Positions 15,410-23,875 are shown, counted from the stretch's first letter. The stretch: DNA of 49,810 nucleotides from Planococcus donghaensis MPA1U2 (GCF_000189395.1 NZ_AEPB01000009.1:18-49827); one strand, 5' to 3'. Notes: generated from the sequence alone by a model not told the origin. Numbers and translations are program-made.

Positions 15410-16212
15410 TTTATTGCACCAGCTGTCATACCAGCGACAAAATAGCGTTGTAAGAAAACATAAGCAATAACCATCGGTGCCGAAGCAATAATCACCCCTG
15501 TAAAGAGCATTGGATAATTTGTGGAGTACTCGCCCTGGAATTCTAACAAAGCGAGCGGTAAGGTTTTGTATGCATTATCGGTAATGAACAGCAGAGGGTA
15601 CAACAAATCATTCCAGTGCATTACAAATAAGAAAATGGCTGTTGCCGATAAAGAAGGCAATGACAGCGGAATCGCTACTTTTGTGTAGATTTTCCAATTT
15701 CCTGCTCCGTCAATGGTGGAAGCCTCGAATAACTCTTTCGGCAAAGTTTTCATAAATCCAGTTAAAATAAAAACAGCAATTGGTAATGTTGTAGCAATGT
15801 TTACAAGTATGAGTCCCAGCAAACTATTCGTTAGGCCAAAGTCCAGCATGAGTGAATAAAGTGGAACCATGCTAACTTGTGCTGGAACCATCATGCCAAG
15901 CGTAAATAAAATAAATACTAAATTGCCGATCCAATTGTTGAGTCGCGTAATGCCATAGCCAATTAGCGAAGCAAAAAATAATGTCAACGACACAGAGAAC
16001 AACGTAACAATGACGCTGTTTAAAAAATAGCCAGCCATTGTTTGTTCCTGGAAAATGGATGAATAATTTTCAAATTGAAACCCTGATTCTGGCCAACCAA
16101 GGGGGTTTCTAAATGTTTCTTGAATGGTCTTCAATGAAGTTAAAACAACAATGAGCAAAGGAATTAAAATCAGTAATGCATAGATAGTTAGTGAAAACCT
16201 TCGGAAGAACAA
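15406..16212 (-). CDS. sugar ABC transporter permease (MalG/LacG-like)
   Basis: Inner-membrane permease subunit of 268 aa with six hydrophobic segments. The cytoplasmic EAA loop (EASTIDGAGNWKIYTKVAIP, about 180-199) identifies the carbohydrate-uptake-1 family. It is the third gene of a binding protein-permease-permease operon, 18 nt after the MalF-like gene. The start appears to be TTG at 16212 with GAGGAGG ahead; there is no in-frame ATG near the ribosome site. No ATPase gene follows, so a shared MsmX-type ATPase elsewhere is probably used. Confidence 0.92.
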   Translation of the reverse strand: MFFRRFSLTIYALLILIPLLIVVLTSLKTIQETFRNPLGWPESGFQFENYSSIFQEQTMAGYFLNSVIVTLFSVSLTLFFASLIGYGITRLNNWIGNLVFILFTLGMMVPAQVSMVPLYSLMLDFGLTNSLLGLILVNIATTLPIAVFILTGFMKTLPKELFEASTIDGAGNWKIYTKVAIPLSLPSLSATAIFLFVMHWNDLLYPLLFITDNAYKTLPLALLEFQGEYSTNYPMLFTGVIIASAPMVIAYVFLQRYFVAGMTAGAIK

Positions 16213-16230
16213 TGAGTTTTTCCTCCTCTC

Positions 16231-17106
16231 TTAATACGAAATACGATTAGAGCGTAAAACTTTAAACTGCAGATAAGTAATAACCGCAATAATGACCATG
16301 AAAATAACTGAAATCGCGCTGGCATAACCAAATTGATAGCTTCTAAATGCGATATCAAAAATATATGTGGCGACAATTTCTGTTGAATTATTTGGACCAC
16401 CGCCTGTCATTGCAAATACTAGATCAAATGCTTTGAAGGATTGAATTGTTGTATACGCAACAACGATGGTGGCAGAAGGGGCAAGTAGTGGCCACGTCAC
16501 ATTACGAAATGTTTGCCATTTTGATGCGCCTTCAATTTTTGCCACTTCGTAAAGTTCTTCTGGAATGGCTTGCAAGCCAGCAACAAAAATAATCAGCATT
16601 TGTCCTGCATGAAACCATATTTGTGTAATGGCTAAAGAGTAAATCGCAATATTTGCGTTACCGAGCCAGTTTTGTGCTAAAAATTCCAGCCCAATCAACT
16701 CTAATAGCTGATTTAATATACCGAGAGAAGGGTCGTAAATAAACGACCATATAAAAGCGACTGAGACAGACGATAAAATAGTCGGGAAAAAGTAAAGCGC
16801 CCGTAAGAAAATAGTCGTCTTTGTGTTTTTCAAAACGATTAATGCAAAAGCCAAGGCGACAATCGTTTGAAATACGACAACAACTAGCATGAATTTCAAG
16901 TTGTTGCCAATCGTTTTCCGGAAAATAGTATCTCCTGTAAAGGCGCGTTCATAATTTTCAATCCCAACAAACTGAAAGCTTGAACTTAAGCCGTCCCAAT
17001 CGGTAAACGAATAAAACAATGCGCTAATCGTTGGATAAACAAAGAAAATCGCATATAAAAAGAGCCCCGGTAAAAAGAATAAATAAATTGATTTCGAAGT
17101 TTTCAT
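16231..17106 (-). CDS. sugar ABC transporter permease (MalF/LacF-like)
   Basis: Permease subunit of 291 aa with six transmembrane helices. MKTSKSIYLFFLPGLFLYAIF starts the first helix, and the EAA loop YEVAKIEGASKWQTFRNVTWP lies near 200. Motifs such as TGGGPNNSTE are typical of MalF-type carbohydrate permeases. The ATG at 17106 lies 4 nt after the binding protein stop with AGGGAC as ribosome site; the upstream in-frame codons overlap that gene and are rejected. Confidence 0.92.
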   Translation of the reverse strand: MKTSKSIYLFFLPGLFLYAIFFVYPTISALFYSFTDWDGLSSSFQFVGIENYERAFTGDTIFRKTIGNNLKFMLVVVVFQTIVALAFALIVLKNTKTTIFLRALYFFPTILSSVSVAFIWSFIYDPSLGILNQLLELIGLEFLAQNWLGNANIAIYSLAITQIWFHAGQMLIIFVAGLQAIPEELYEVAKIEGASKWQTFRNVTWPLLAPSATIVVAYTTIQSFKAFDLVFAMTGGGPNNSTEIVATYIFDIAFRSYQFGYASAISVIFMVIIAVITYLQFKVLRSNRISY

Positions 17107-17110
17107 TTTG

Positions 17111-18364
17111 TTAGTCCCTATTTTCGTCCACGATCTGTTGCGCTTCTTTTGCGGCTTCCATTGGCTCTGCTCCACCGAGAACATTTTCAATAGAACTTAA
17201 AACAGCAGCTTCAATTTGCGCATTCGTAATCAAGAATCGGGGCTGGAAACGTGTTTTTCTTTCATCAATCCAATAAGCTGTATTTTGCAATACTTCAGAT
17301 TCATATTCAACATCATTAATTGTTAAATGTTGACCTGTTTCATTGGCATATTGTGATGCGATTTCAGGCTGGCTAAGAAAAGCGATAAATTCTTTTGCTT
17401 GTTCTTTTTTCTCTGATTTGCTATTGACTGCAAGCATGAAAGTCGCTGTGTTAATGCCTTCGTACATCGCTTCGTTTTCTTCTACTGTTATTGGCGCCAT
17501 CAAATCAAGTTCAAGGTCAGGGTTCAAGTCAAGTAAAGCGGACATATGGTAAGAGCCTGTTGCTAGCATGGCAGCTTCTTCGTTAGCGACCATCGCCATT
17601 GCAGAATCTTGTGAAGTGCCCAGTGCATCTTTTTGAATATAAGACTTTTGTTCAAGTAGCTGGAAATCCTCTAAAGTTTTTACCCACCACTCATTAGTTA
17701 AGGACTCCTCACCATTTTGAAGCTTTTCAAAAACATCTTCATCAGGTGCATTATTCATCATCATACTGTTCATAAATTGGTTCGGGCCAATATCTGCACC
17801 AGGAAAGGCAATTGGAGTAATATCATTTTCTAAAAGAGTATCGGCCATTGTTTGAAATTCACTCCAACTTTTTGGAACTTCAAGACCAAGCTCTTCAAAC
17901 ATGCCCTTGTTGTATACAGGCATATTGAAAACTAATTGGTATGGTAACGCTAGCTGAGCCCCATCTTTTTGACCCACACTAATTAACTCTTTGTCGAAGT
18001 TGGAAACAAAATCTTCTCCGCTTAAATCTTCGAACAAACCAGCGCTAGCAATTGCTTCAAACTGAGCTCCTGGGAAGGAGGTGAAGACATCCCCTGTTGA
18101 CCCATCTTGCAAAAGGCGTTGCCCGGTAGCTTGATATTGTTCAGATGGATAAATGGTCATTTCTACAGAAACTGCAGGGTTTTCTTCTTCAAACTGAGCA
18201 ATAAGATCATCTAATACAGCTTTATCCTCACCGCGCCAGTGAATAAAACTAATCTTTGTACGATCTTCTTCTCCTTCAGTACCCGAATTACTTTCACCTG
18301 CACAGCCTGTGAGAAGTAGCGCCCCAGATAAAAGTCCGGAAGTTAAAAGTAAAGAACGTTTCAT
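17111..18364 (-). CDS. sugar ABC transporter solute-binding lipoprotein (family 1)
   Basis: Extracellular binding protein of 417 aa. The lipoprotein signal has lipobox LLTGC (lipidated Cys21), followed by a Ser/Glu-rich linker and a family 1 fold with FIHWRGEDKAVLDDLIAQF and later FPGAQFEAIAS. It delivers an oligosaccharide or sugar to the two permeases downstream. The ATG is preceded by AAGGGAGAG. There is no glycosidase or regulator in the cluster to reveal the sugar. Divergent from the T-box/trpEG unit. Confidence 0.92.
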   Translation of the reverse strand: MKRSLLLTSGLLSGALLLTGCAGESNSGTEGEEDRTKISFIHWRGEDKAVLDDLIAQFEEENPAVSVEMTIYPSEQYQATGQRLLQDGSTGDVFTSFPGAQFEAIASAGLFEDLSGEDFVSNFDKELISVGQKDGAQLALPYQLVFNMPVYNKGMFEELGLEVPKSWSEFQTMADTLLENDITPIAFPGADIGPNQFMNSMMMNNAPDEDVFEKLQNGEESLTNEWWVKTLEDFQLLEQKSYIQKDALGTSQDSAMAMVANEEAAMLATGSYHMSALLDLNPDLELDLMAPITVEENEAMYEGINTATFMLAVNSKSEKKEQAKEFIAFLSQPEIASQYANETGQHLTINDVEYESEVLQNTAYWIDERKTRFQPRFLITNAQIEAAVLSSIENVLGGAEPMEAAKEAQQIVDENRD

Positions 18365-18467
18365 TGATATTTCTCTCCCTTCATAATTGGTAATAAATTA
18401 ACACTTACATTATTTATACATGATTTTGAATAGAAATAATAGAATTATCTAAAAACAGTGAATATAG

Positions 18468-18496
18468 TTGACAAATCACTTTGGATTTAATAAGAT
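18468..18496 (+). promoter_or_regulatory. promoter of the T-box/trpEG transcript
   Basis: The -35 TTGACA (18468-18473), 17-bp spacer and -10 TAAGAT (18491-18496) give a near-consensus sigma-A promoter. The predicted transcript start is near 18503. Confidence 0.82.
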
Positions 18497-18527
18497 GAGC
18501 ACAACCTTTTTGTACGGATTACGGTAG

Positions 18528-18553
18528 CAGGTGTCGGGAGCGACACCACCGAA
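18528..18553 (+). other. leader hairpin upstream of T-box stem I
   Basis: The 7-bp helix GGTGTCG/CGACACC (loop GGAG) is flanked by CGGT/ACCG, forming an extended GC-rich hairpin in the first 50 nt of the predicted leader. It is not part of a canonical T-box and its role is unknown. Confidence 0.55.
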
Positions 18554-18584
18554 TTCTAGTTGAGAAGAGTATAGTAGAGCTAAA

Positions 18585-18827
18585 TCGATGAATAAGAAAA
18601 GTAGCACAGATCAACCTCTCAAAGAGAGCCAGTGGCAGGTGGAAACTGGTGGGGTATCTGCGTGAATGGGCTTATGAGTGATTCTTTGAAAAAGTAGTAG
18701 AAGAGTCCGTTTCCCTACGTTATCGGGGGTAGAGTGAAAGCTGTAATAGCTTTAACATGAGGTGGTACCACGGTCAATCCGTCCTCTGCAAGGAACAATT
18801 CTGTTTCTTGCAGGGGACTTTTTTGTT
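18585..18827 (+). ncRNA. T-box leader, tryptophan type, with terminator
   Basis: Stem I is visible: ATAAG pairs with CTTAT and GCACAGAT with ATCTGCGT, enclosing an AAAGTA/GAATGGG specifier loop. The specifier codon reads TGG (18667-18669), for Trp. The apical AGAGAG motif and GGTGGAAAC follow T-box convention. The antiterminator T-box AGGTGGTACCACGG is at 18760-18773. The terminator stem CCTCTGCAAG/CTTGCAGGGG (18783-18820) is followed by a T run. Uncharged tRNA-Trp should pair with it and allow readthrough into trpE. Confidence 0.96.
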
Positions 18828-18887
18828 TTTAACAGCTACGAAAAATGTGCTAGTAGCTACGTTTTTCAGAAATGGAGATGAGTTGAG

Positions 18888-20237
18888 ATGAGTAAAGAAA
18901 TGAAGATGAGAAAAATTGATGGAGATTCGTTAACCCCTATTGCGGTGTTTAATCGATTAGCAGGAGAACGCAAATGCTTGCTTGAAAGCTCATTAAAGAC
19001 CAGTGTGACAGGTCGTTATTCGTTTATCGGAGCAAATCCGACAGTGGGTTATATCGGCCACGGACAACAATTGCGAGAAATTAATTTTCGGACAGGTACC
19101 GAAACCTTACATGAAGGAAAACCATTAGAACTGATCAAGAAATTAATGCCGCACTACGATGCGGAAATAGAAGGTCTTCCGTTTACAGGGGGAGCTCTAG
19201 GTTACATTGGATACGATGCGATTCAAGTTTACGAACCTGTTAAAGCACCAAAAGAAGATAGCCTTCAAATGCCGGATATTCATCTGCAGATTTATGAAAC
19301 CATTGTGGTATTTGACCATGTAAAACATGATGTAACAATCTTATCGTTTGAAGATAAGTTAGATGAAATTGAGCAGCAGTTAGCTGTTCCAGAAAAGTCA
19401 GCGACAATAGAGCAACAATCGCTGCAATTCCATTCCAAAACAAGCGATTCTTTTTTCCGCAAACAAGTAGAACAAGCAAAAGATCATATCCTTAAAGGGG
19501 ATGTGTTCCAATTGGTCTTGTCTCAGCGTTTGTCTGCAAGTTACAAAGGGGACGCTTTTACGCTGTATCGTAAATTGCGTAAGCAAAATCCGTCGCCTTA
19601 TCAATTTTTTATTGATTTTGATGACTATGCAGTAGTTGGGGCTTCACCAGAAAGTCTTTTGACGATACGTGACAGTCATATGATTACCAATCCGATTGCA
19701 GGCACGCGGAAACGCGGAAAAACGGATAGTGAAGACAACCGTTTGGCAGAAGAGTTGGCTGGCGATGAAAAAGAGCAAGCTGAGCATAAAATGCTTGTCG
19801 ATCTCAGTCGTAACGATGTTGGGCGCGTTGCTCAAATTGGGACGGTAGATGTACCAAAGTATATGGTCATTGAAAAGTATCAACATGTCATGCATTTGGT
19901 GTCAGAAGTGACAGGGGAACTAGACCCGAAAATGCATCCGCTAGACGCATTAGTATCGTGTTTACCTGCTGGAACGGTTTCAGGAGCACCTAAAGTTCGT
20001 GCTATGCAATTGATACAAGAGTTTGAAGAAGAACGCAGAGGGGTTTACGGTGGGGCAATTGGTTATTTAGGGTTTAATGGCAACCTTGATGTTGCACTCG
20101 CCATTCGTACTTTTGTTGTGAAAGATGGGATGGTTCATGTTCAAGCGGGAGCGGGTATTGTGTTTGATTCGGATCCGCAAGCAGAGTACGAAGAAACGCT
20201 TCACAAAGCGCGTTCACTTACGGAGGTGTTCGGATGA
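18888..20237 (+). CDS. trpE: anthranilate synthase component I
   Basis: Converts chorismate to anthranilate with the glutaminase TrpG. Length is 449 aa. The N-terminal domain carries the tryptophan feedback motif LLES (31-34), which favours TrpE over PabB. The C-terminal chorismate-binding domain (about 185-445) has QLVLSQR, GASPE, NPIAGTRKRG, DLSRNDVGRV, AGTVSGAPK and YGGAIGYLGFNG. The ATG is preceded by GGAGATGAG. It overlaps trpG by 4 nt (ATGA). A Trp T-box upstream gives independent support for the pathway. The other trp genes do not follow. Confidence 0.95.
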   Translation: MSKEMKMRKIDGDSLTPIAVFNRLAGERKCLLESSLKTSVTGRYSFIGANPTVGYIGHGQQLREINFRTGTETLHEGKPLELIKKLMPHYDAEIEGLPFTGGALGYIGYDAIQVYEPVKAPKEDSLQMPDIHLQIYETIVVFDHVKHDVTILSFEDKLDEIEQQLAVPEKSATIEQQSLQFHSKTSDSFFRKQVEQAKDHILKGDVFQLVLSQRLSASYKGDAFTLYRKLRKQNPSPYQFFIDFDDYAVVGASPESLLTIRDSHMITNPIAGTRKRGKTDSEDNRLAEELAGDEKEQAEHKMLVDLSRNDVGRVAQIGTVDVPKYMVIEKYQHVMHLVSEVTGELDPKMHPLDALVSCLPAGTVSGAPKVRAMQLIQEFEEERRGVYGGAIGYLGFNGNLDVALAIRTFVVKDGMVHVQAGAGIVFDSDPQAEYEETLHKARSLTEVFG

Positions 20238-20827
20238 TTTTACTAATCGATCACTATGACTCATTTACGTATAATATTTATCAAGCGGTCGCAGCAATGG
20301 ATGTCGAAGTTGAAGTAGTCCGTTATGGTGTTTTGACGCTTGAAGAGATTAAAGAAAAAAATCCTCAGGCGATTATTCTTTCCCCAGGACCAGGCCACCC
20401 ACGAGAATTGCCTGAATCGATGGAGCTAATTCAGAAATTGCACAAGTCTGTTCCAATTTTAGGGATTTGTCTCGGCCAACAATTAATTGGCGCAGCATTT
20501 GGCGGGAACGTTGTCGAAGCACCGTTTATCCGCCACGGTAAAGTATCGGATGTATCGCATAGTCATCAAGGGCTGTTTAAAAACATGCCATTGCCGTTAC
20601 CAGTTATGCGCTACCATTCACTCGTGTTAGAGCCGGAAACATTGGCGAGCTGTTTAGAAGTTCAGTCTAAAGCACTCGATGACGATACAATTATGGCGGT
20701 GAAGCATCAAGATTATCCGGTTTATGGAATTCAGTTTCATCCGGAATCTATCGGTACGCCAGACGGTGTCGAATTGATGAGAGAATTTATTGTGCAAAGT
20801 CGTCAAGAAGCAACGCATCCGCGATAA
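20234..20827 (+). CDS. trpG: anthranilate synthase component II (glutamine amidotransferase)
   Basis: Class I glutamine amidotransferase of 197 aa supplying ammonia to TrpE. The triad is present: Cys79 in GICLGQQ and the His-Glu of FHPES (about 171-175); the oxyanion motif SPGPGHP is at about 50-56. Members can also serve aminobenzoate synthase, but the 4-nt overlap with trpE and the Trp T-box argue for anthranilate. A strong bidirectional terminator follows. Confidence 0.93.
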   Translation: MILLIDHYDSFTYNIYQAVAAMDVEVEVVRYGVLTLEEIKEKNPQAIILSPGPGHPRELPESMELIQKLHKSVPILGICLGQQLIGAAFGGNVVEAPFIRHGKVSDVSHSHQGLFKNMPLPLPVMRYHSLVLEPETLASCLEVQSKALDDDTIMAVKHQDYPVYGIQFHPESIGTPDGVELMREFIVQSRQEATHPR

Positions 20828-20866
20828 AAAATAACCCTAAGCCAAAATGGCTTAGGGTTATTTTTT
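20828..20866. terminator. bidirectional terminator after trpG
   Basis: A perfect 14-bp stem AATAACCCTAAGCC/GGCTTAGGGTTATT with a 5-nt loop and flanking A and T runs. The convergent gene's stop codon (20866-20868) abuts it. Confidence 0.95.
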
Positions 20867-21720
20867 CACGATCGAATTAATGGCATGGTACAGCAACGGA
20901 ATGCACCGCCAGATTTAATGATTTCAGAATAATCGACTTCGATGACGTGAAAACCACGAGCAGTCAAATGCTTATTTACTTGCATATTTTGCGGTTGGCT
21001 AAACACTTTACGGTCACCAATGGACAGCACGTTGGTCCCTAATGCAAACTGTTCTTTTTCATTAACGCGGATTAATGTATAACGTTCAGCGAGCATACGA
21101 ATCGTAGCTGCATCAAGTGCTTCCGGGAAAATTAGCGCTTCGGTTGGAGACAAGATATTAAAGACACAATCCAGGTGTAAGTATTTCTCATTAAAAGAAA
21201 TGGGAACGATTTCGAAATCGCGCAGTTCGGCTTGCAGTTTTTGAATGGCTTTTTTAGAAGTTCGACTACTAACCCCCACAAAGACCGTATCTCGGTCAAT
21301 AATGACGTCGCCTCCTTCAATTCGGTGACCCGCTAATCGTTTGAAGTTAACGTGATGGGTTTCCATCCACTTTTCAAGCTCTTGTTCTTCACCTTGGCGA
21401 ATATCAGAAGCCATTTCACTTATGAATACCGTATCACCAATGGTAAAGCCGATGTCACGTGTGAAAACTTGTTCAGGATACTTCTGCGATGGCTCTATCA
21501 AATCTGTGTGAACACCGTTTTCGATTAAAGCTTGAACAAATGTATTGTGTTGATGGAGTGCTTTGTCTACATCAATATTTTCATCTTTGTATCTTTTTTG
21601 AACGTCATTGATGACATCTTTTATTTCCATAAAGCGAGGGGGACATAACAAAACCCGTCGGAGCGGATCGTATTCACTTTGGCTGTGAGCAGATAAACTT
21701 TCTTTTGTTGTGGTAGCCAT
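20866..21720 (-). CDS. dimethylarginine dimethylaminohydrolase/amidinotransferase family protein (YkgA-like)
   Basis: Amidinotransferase-fold enzyme of 284 aa. Motifs are SEYDPLRRVLLCPP near the start, FTRDIGF, RIEGGDVI, the catalytic His in HLDCVFN (about 190) and the nucleophile Cys in SGGAFRCCTMPL near the C terminus. These are hallmarks of DDAH/arginine-deiminase-like guanidino hydrolases. Substrate is unknown; Bacillus YkgA is the nearest type. The ATG at 21720 has GGAGGAAAT; an upstream ATG at 21741 lies before that site and is rejected. Confidence 0.86.
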   Translation of the reverse strand: MATTTKESLSAHSQSEYDPLRRVLLCPPRFMEIKDVINDVQKRYKDENIDVDKALHQHNTFVQALIENGVHTDLIEPSQKYPEQVFTRDIGFTIGDTVFISEMASDIRQGEEQELEKWMETHHVNFKRLAGHRIEGGDVIIDRDTVFVGVSSRTSKKAIQKLQAELRDFEIVPISFNEKYLHLDCVFNILSPTEALIFPEALDAATIRMLAERYTLIRVNEKEQFALGTNVLSIGDRKVFSQPQNMQVNKHLTARGFHVIEVDYSEIIKSGGAFRCCTMPLIRS

Positions 21721-21860
21721 ATTATTTCCTCCAAAAAACATAGTTGGTAGTTTACTATTCCTTTTGAAAAGAGAATTAAAACATGATTGTTAATAGAAGA
21801 TGCACAAAAGCTGTAGAAAATGAGAGAATAAAATGAGTTTGAAAAAGGGGGAATAACTTC

Positions 21861-22304
21861 GTGGAAATTATTCAACAAAATGAGTCAGAAGACCGTGAGT
21901 TTATACGAAAAAAAGTGATTGAACATAACATGGCTAATTTATCTGCAGAAGTAAAATCGCCAATTGAGCAAATGGATTTTATTGTGCGCAATGAAGAAGG
22001 GGAGGTTGTAGGGGGCTTAACGACTACAAGTTTCTGGAAAAGCTTACATATCGACTTTTTATGGGTAGATCCTTTAATGAGAGGTCAGCGCGTGGCGGAA
22101 AAGCTAATGGCTCAAGTCGAAGTGTATGCACGCAGTAAAAAGTACAGAGTGATGATTGTGGATACATTCAGTTTTCAAGCGCCTGAATTTTATAAGAAGC
22201 AAGGTTTCACGGAATTTGGTCGAGTGAACGATCACCCAGAAGGACATAGCCATCATTATTTTGAAAAGTGGCTTGTTGATCCTACTGAGATTAAAAAGCA
22301 ATAA
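21861..22304 (+). CDS. GNAT family N-acetyltransferase
   Basis: Acetyltransferase of 147 aa. The acetyl-CoA binding region is WVDPLMRGQRVAEKLMAQVE (about 71-90), with the Q/RxxGxA-like loop altered to RGQRVA, and a C-terminal YKKQGFTEFGRV strand-turn of the family. It starts at GTG 21861 with AAGGGGGAA. Acceptor unknown. It shares a terminator with the GIY-YIG gene. Confidence 0.88.
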   Translation: MEIIQQNESEDREFIRKKVIEHNMANLSAEVKSPIEQMDFIVRNEEGEVVGGLTTTSFWKSLHIDFLWVDPLMRGQRVAEKLMAQVEVYARSKKYRVMIVDTFSFQAPEFYKKQGFTEFGRVNDHPEGHSHHYFEKWLVDPTEIKKQ

Positions 22305-22332
22305 AAAAGGAAGCCCGAGGGCTTCCTTTTTT
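22303..22332. terminator. bidirectional terminator
   Basis: The stem AAAAAAGGAAGCCC/GGGCTTCCTTTTTT with a 3-nt loop lies between convergent genes. Confidence 0.93.
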
Positions 22333-22334
22333 GA

Positions 22335-22718
22335 CTATTCTTGGTCTTTGTAAAACACTTTGTCTACGTTGTATCTAGCTTTATGAGCGTTGATTAAATA
22401 CGTTTCGTAAATTTCGCGTTCCATTGGATCTTCAACGAAAGAAACCGTAATACGGTAAACTTCTTCGCGGTGATTTTTCAATGGCGATACTGAATCTTCA
22501 AAATGCTTTTTCACACGTTGACGTAGTTTGCGGGCTTTCCCGACAAACAATAACTCGCCACTGTGGTTGAAGAATTGAATAATGCCGCCTTTATCGCGTG
22601 GAATATCGTGCAAATCGATAAAGCCGAATAATGGTTTGATGACAGCTTCGTCACCTGTAATTTCTTGTTTGCGCTGTGTAATCGTCACATCAGCTTTTGG
22701 TGGTTGAATATTAATCAT
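22335..22718 (-). CDS. stand-alone GIY-YIG nuclease-like protein
   Basis: Protein of 127 aa with a UvrC-type GIY-YIG module in the C-terminal ~90 residues: GIIQFFNHSGELLFVGKARKL is the usual GxY...YVGKAxxL segment, and EREIYETYLINAHKARYN carries the metal-binding Glu and the family signature. Both hallmark tyrosines are replaced (GII for GIY, FVG for YIG), so activity may be reduced. The ATG at 22718 with AGAGGA 11 nt upstream is preferred over a GTG at 22727. Function unknown. Confidence 0.8.
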   Translation of the reverse strand: MINIQPPKADVTITQRKQEITGDEAVIKPLFGFIDLHDIPRDKGGIIQFFNHSGELLFVGKARKLRQRVKKHFEDSVSPLKNHREEVYRITVSFVEDPMEREIYETYLINAHKARYNVDKVFYKDQE

Positions 22719-22760
22719 GCTTATCACGTCCTCTAGTTATCGTATTGCCTATTTTAACAC

Positions 22761-22792
22761 AAAAAAGAGCGAAAATCCATTCGCTCTTTTTT
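22761..22792. terminator. terminator downstream of the NAD(P)-binding protein gene
   Basis: A perfect 12-bp stem AAAAAAGAGCGA/TCGCTCTTTTTT with an 8-nt loop. On the minus strand it follows the stop at 22813. Confidence 0.92.
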
Positions 22793-22812
22793 ACTCTAGA
22801 TTCTAGTCGTTC

Positions 22813-23460
22813 CTATAAGGAATTTAGTTGATCGCTGGCTGGCTGATCGCCTTGTAGTACTTCAAATACTTTATGGTAAGTGTTGTTGCGATCGAGCACA
22901 TCCACTAATACATGTGCCACGTCTGCTCTTGGAATAGATCTATCTTCTAAAGAACTAAAGCCGTCAAGCGACACTTCAATCTTGCCAGATTTTTCTTCAT
23001 CTGAAAGTGCGCCTGGGCGAACAATTGTGTAATCCAAATTGGTTGTTTTCAATAAGTCATCCGCTGTGCGTTTAGCGACAAGGTACGGCTTCATCGCTTC
23101 ACCACCCGCGTCCGGATTGTCTGATCCGACCGAGCCTAGTTGTACAAAGCGTTTTACACCTTTTTCTTGTGCATATTGAGCAGCTTTTACAGAGCCCCAT
23201 AAATCAATCGTTAATGTTTTATCAGCGCCTGTTTTTGGGCCAGACCCTGCAGCGAAAATAACAGCATCTACGCCTTCAAAAGCATCACTGAAATCTTGTT
23301 CTAAATCGCCTAATACTACATTAGCAGCACCGAGCTCTTTTAGTTTATCTATTTGTTCTTCTTTACGAACCATAGCAGTTGCTTTGTGATTCGTTTCGGC
23401 TAATTCTTTGACAATGTTGCGGCCGACTTGACCGTTTGCTCCAATAACTAATACGTTCAT
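22813..23460 (-). CDS. NAD(P)H-binding SDR-like protein (YhfK-like)
   Basis: Atypical short-chain dehydrogenase of 215 aa. The N-terminal Rossmann motif is VIGANGQVGRNIV (6-18), followed by FAAGSG and an active-site-like PYLVAKRTADDLL (about 124-136), which has YxxxK. IVRPGAL follows. Size and motifs match YhfK and related NAD(P)-dependent flavin/quinone reductase-like proteins; substrate unknown. The ATG has AAAGGAGTGG. A 14-bp palindrome upstream (23516-23529) may be its operator. Confidence 0.86.
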   Translation of the reverse strand: MNVLVIGANGQVGRNIVKELAETNHKATAMVRKEEQIDKLKELGAANVVLGDLEQDFSDAFEGVDAVIFAAGSGPKTGADKTLTIDLWGSVKAAQYAQEKGVKRFVQLGSVGSDNPDAGGEAMKPYLVAKRTADDLLKTTNLDYTIVRPGALSDEEKSGKIEVSLDGFSSLEDRSIPRADVAHVLVDVLDRNNTYHKVFEVLQGDQPASDQLNSL

Positions 23461-23515
23461 TCGATTCCACTCCTTTAATTGTCTTCACTTTCTTTATGTT
23501 CCCCCTTAGGGTCAG

Positions 23516-23529
23516 AATAAACGTTTATT
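23516..23529. promoter_or_regulatory. 14-bp perfect palindrome, candidate operator
   Basis: AATAAACGTTTATT is a perfect dyad in the 130-bp divergent intergenic region between the NAD(P)-binding protein gene and the DUF6509 gene. It is positioned where a repressor could act on either promoter. Confidence 0.45.
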
Positions 23530-23590
23530 TTGCTGTGTAACTGTCCAAAAGGGTGTAGACAAGCTAGAATAGAAGAACGGAGGTGTTACA

Positions 23591-23872
23591 ATGCAAATTA
23601 CAGATTACGTGTTTCACAAAATCAATGACCCAACAGGTATCATGGTGGGCGATCGCTATGAATTCTTGTTGAACGTGGAAGTAGACGAAGAAGATGAATT
23701 ATATACGGAAAGTGGCTTAGAGTTGCGTGTTATTATCGCTGCAGAAGAAGCTGGGGCTCGTATCGCACATTATAACTTTATCGATAAGCAAACAAGAGGC
23801 GCGCTTGAATTTGGACTTGAAGATGAGGAAGAAGAAGAAATCCTTGCTTACTGTTCAGAAAAACTAGCGTAA
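23591..23872 (+). CDS. DUF6509 family protein
   Basis: Acidic 93-aa protein with DYVFHKINDPTGIMVGDRYEF at the N terminus and a Glu-rich C-terminal stretch, matching by recall the DUF6509 family of Bacillales. No membrane or signal segment. Function unknown. The start is supported by ACGGAGGTG ahead of the ATG. Confidence 0.75.
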   Translation: MQITDYVFHKINDPTGIMVGDRYEFLLNVEVDEEDELYTESGLELRVIIAAEEAGARIAHYNFIDKQTRGALEFGLEDEEEEEILAYCSEKLA

Positions 23873-23875
23873 CAA

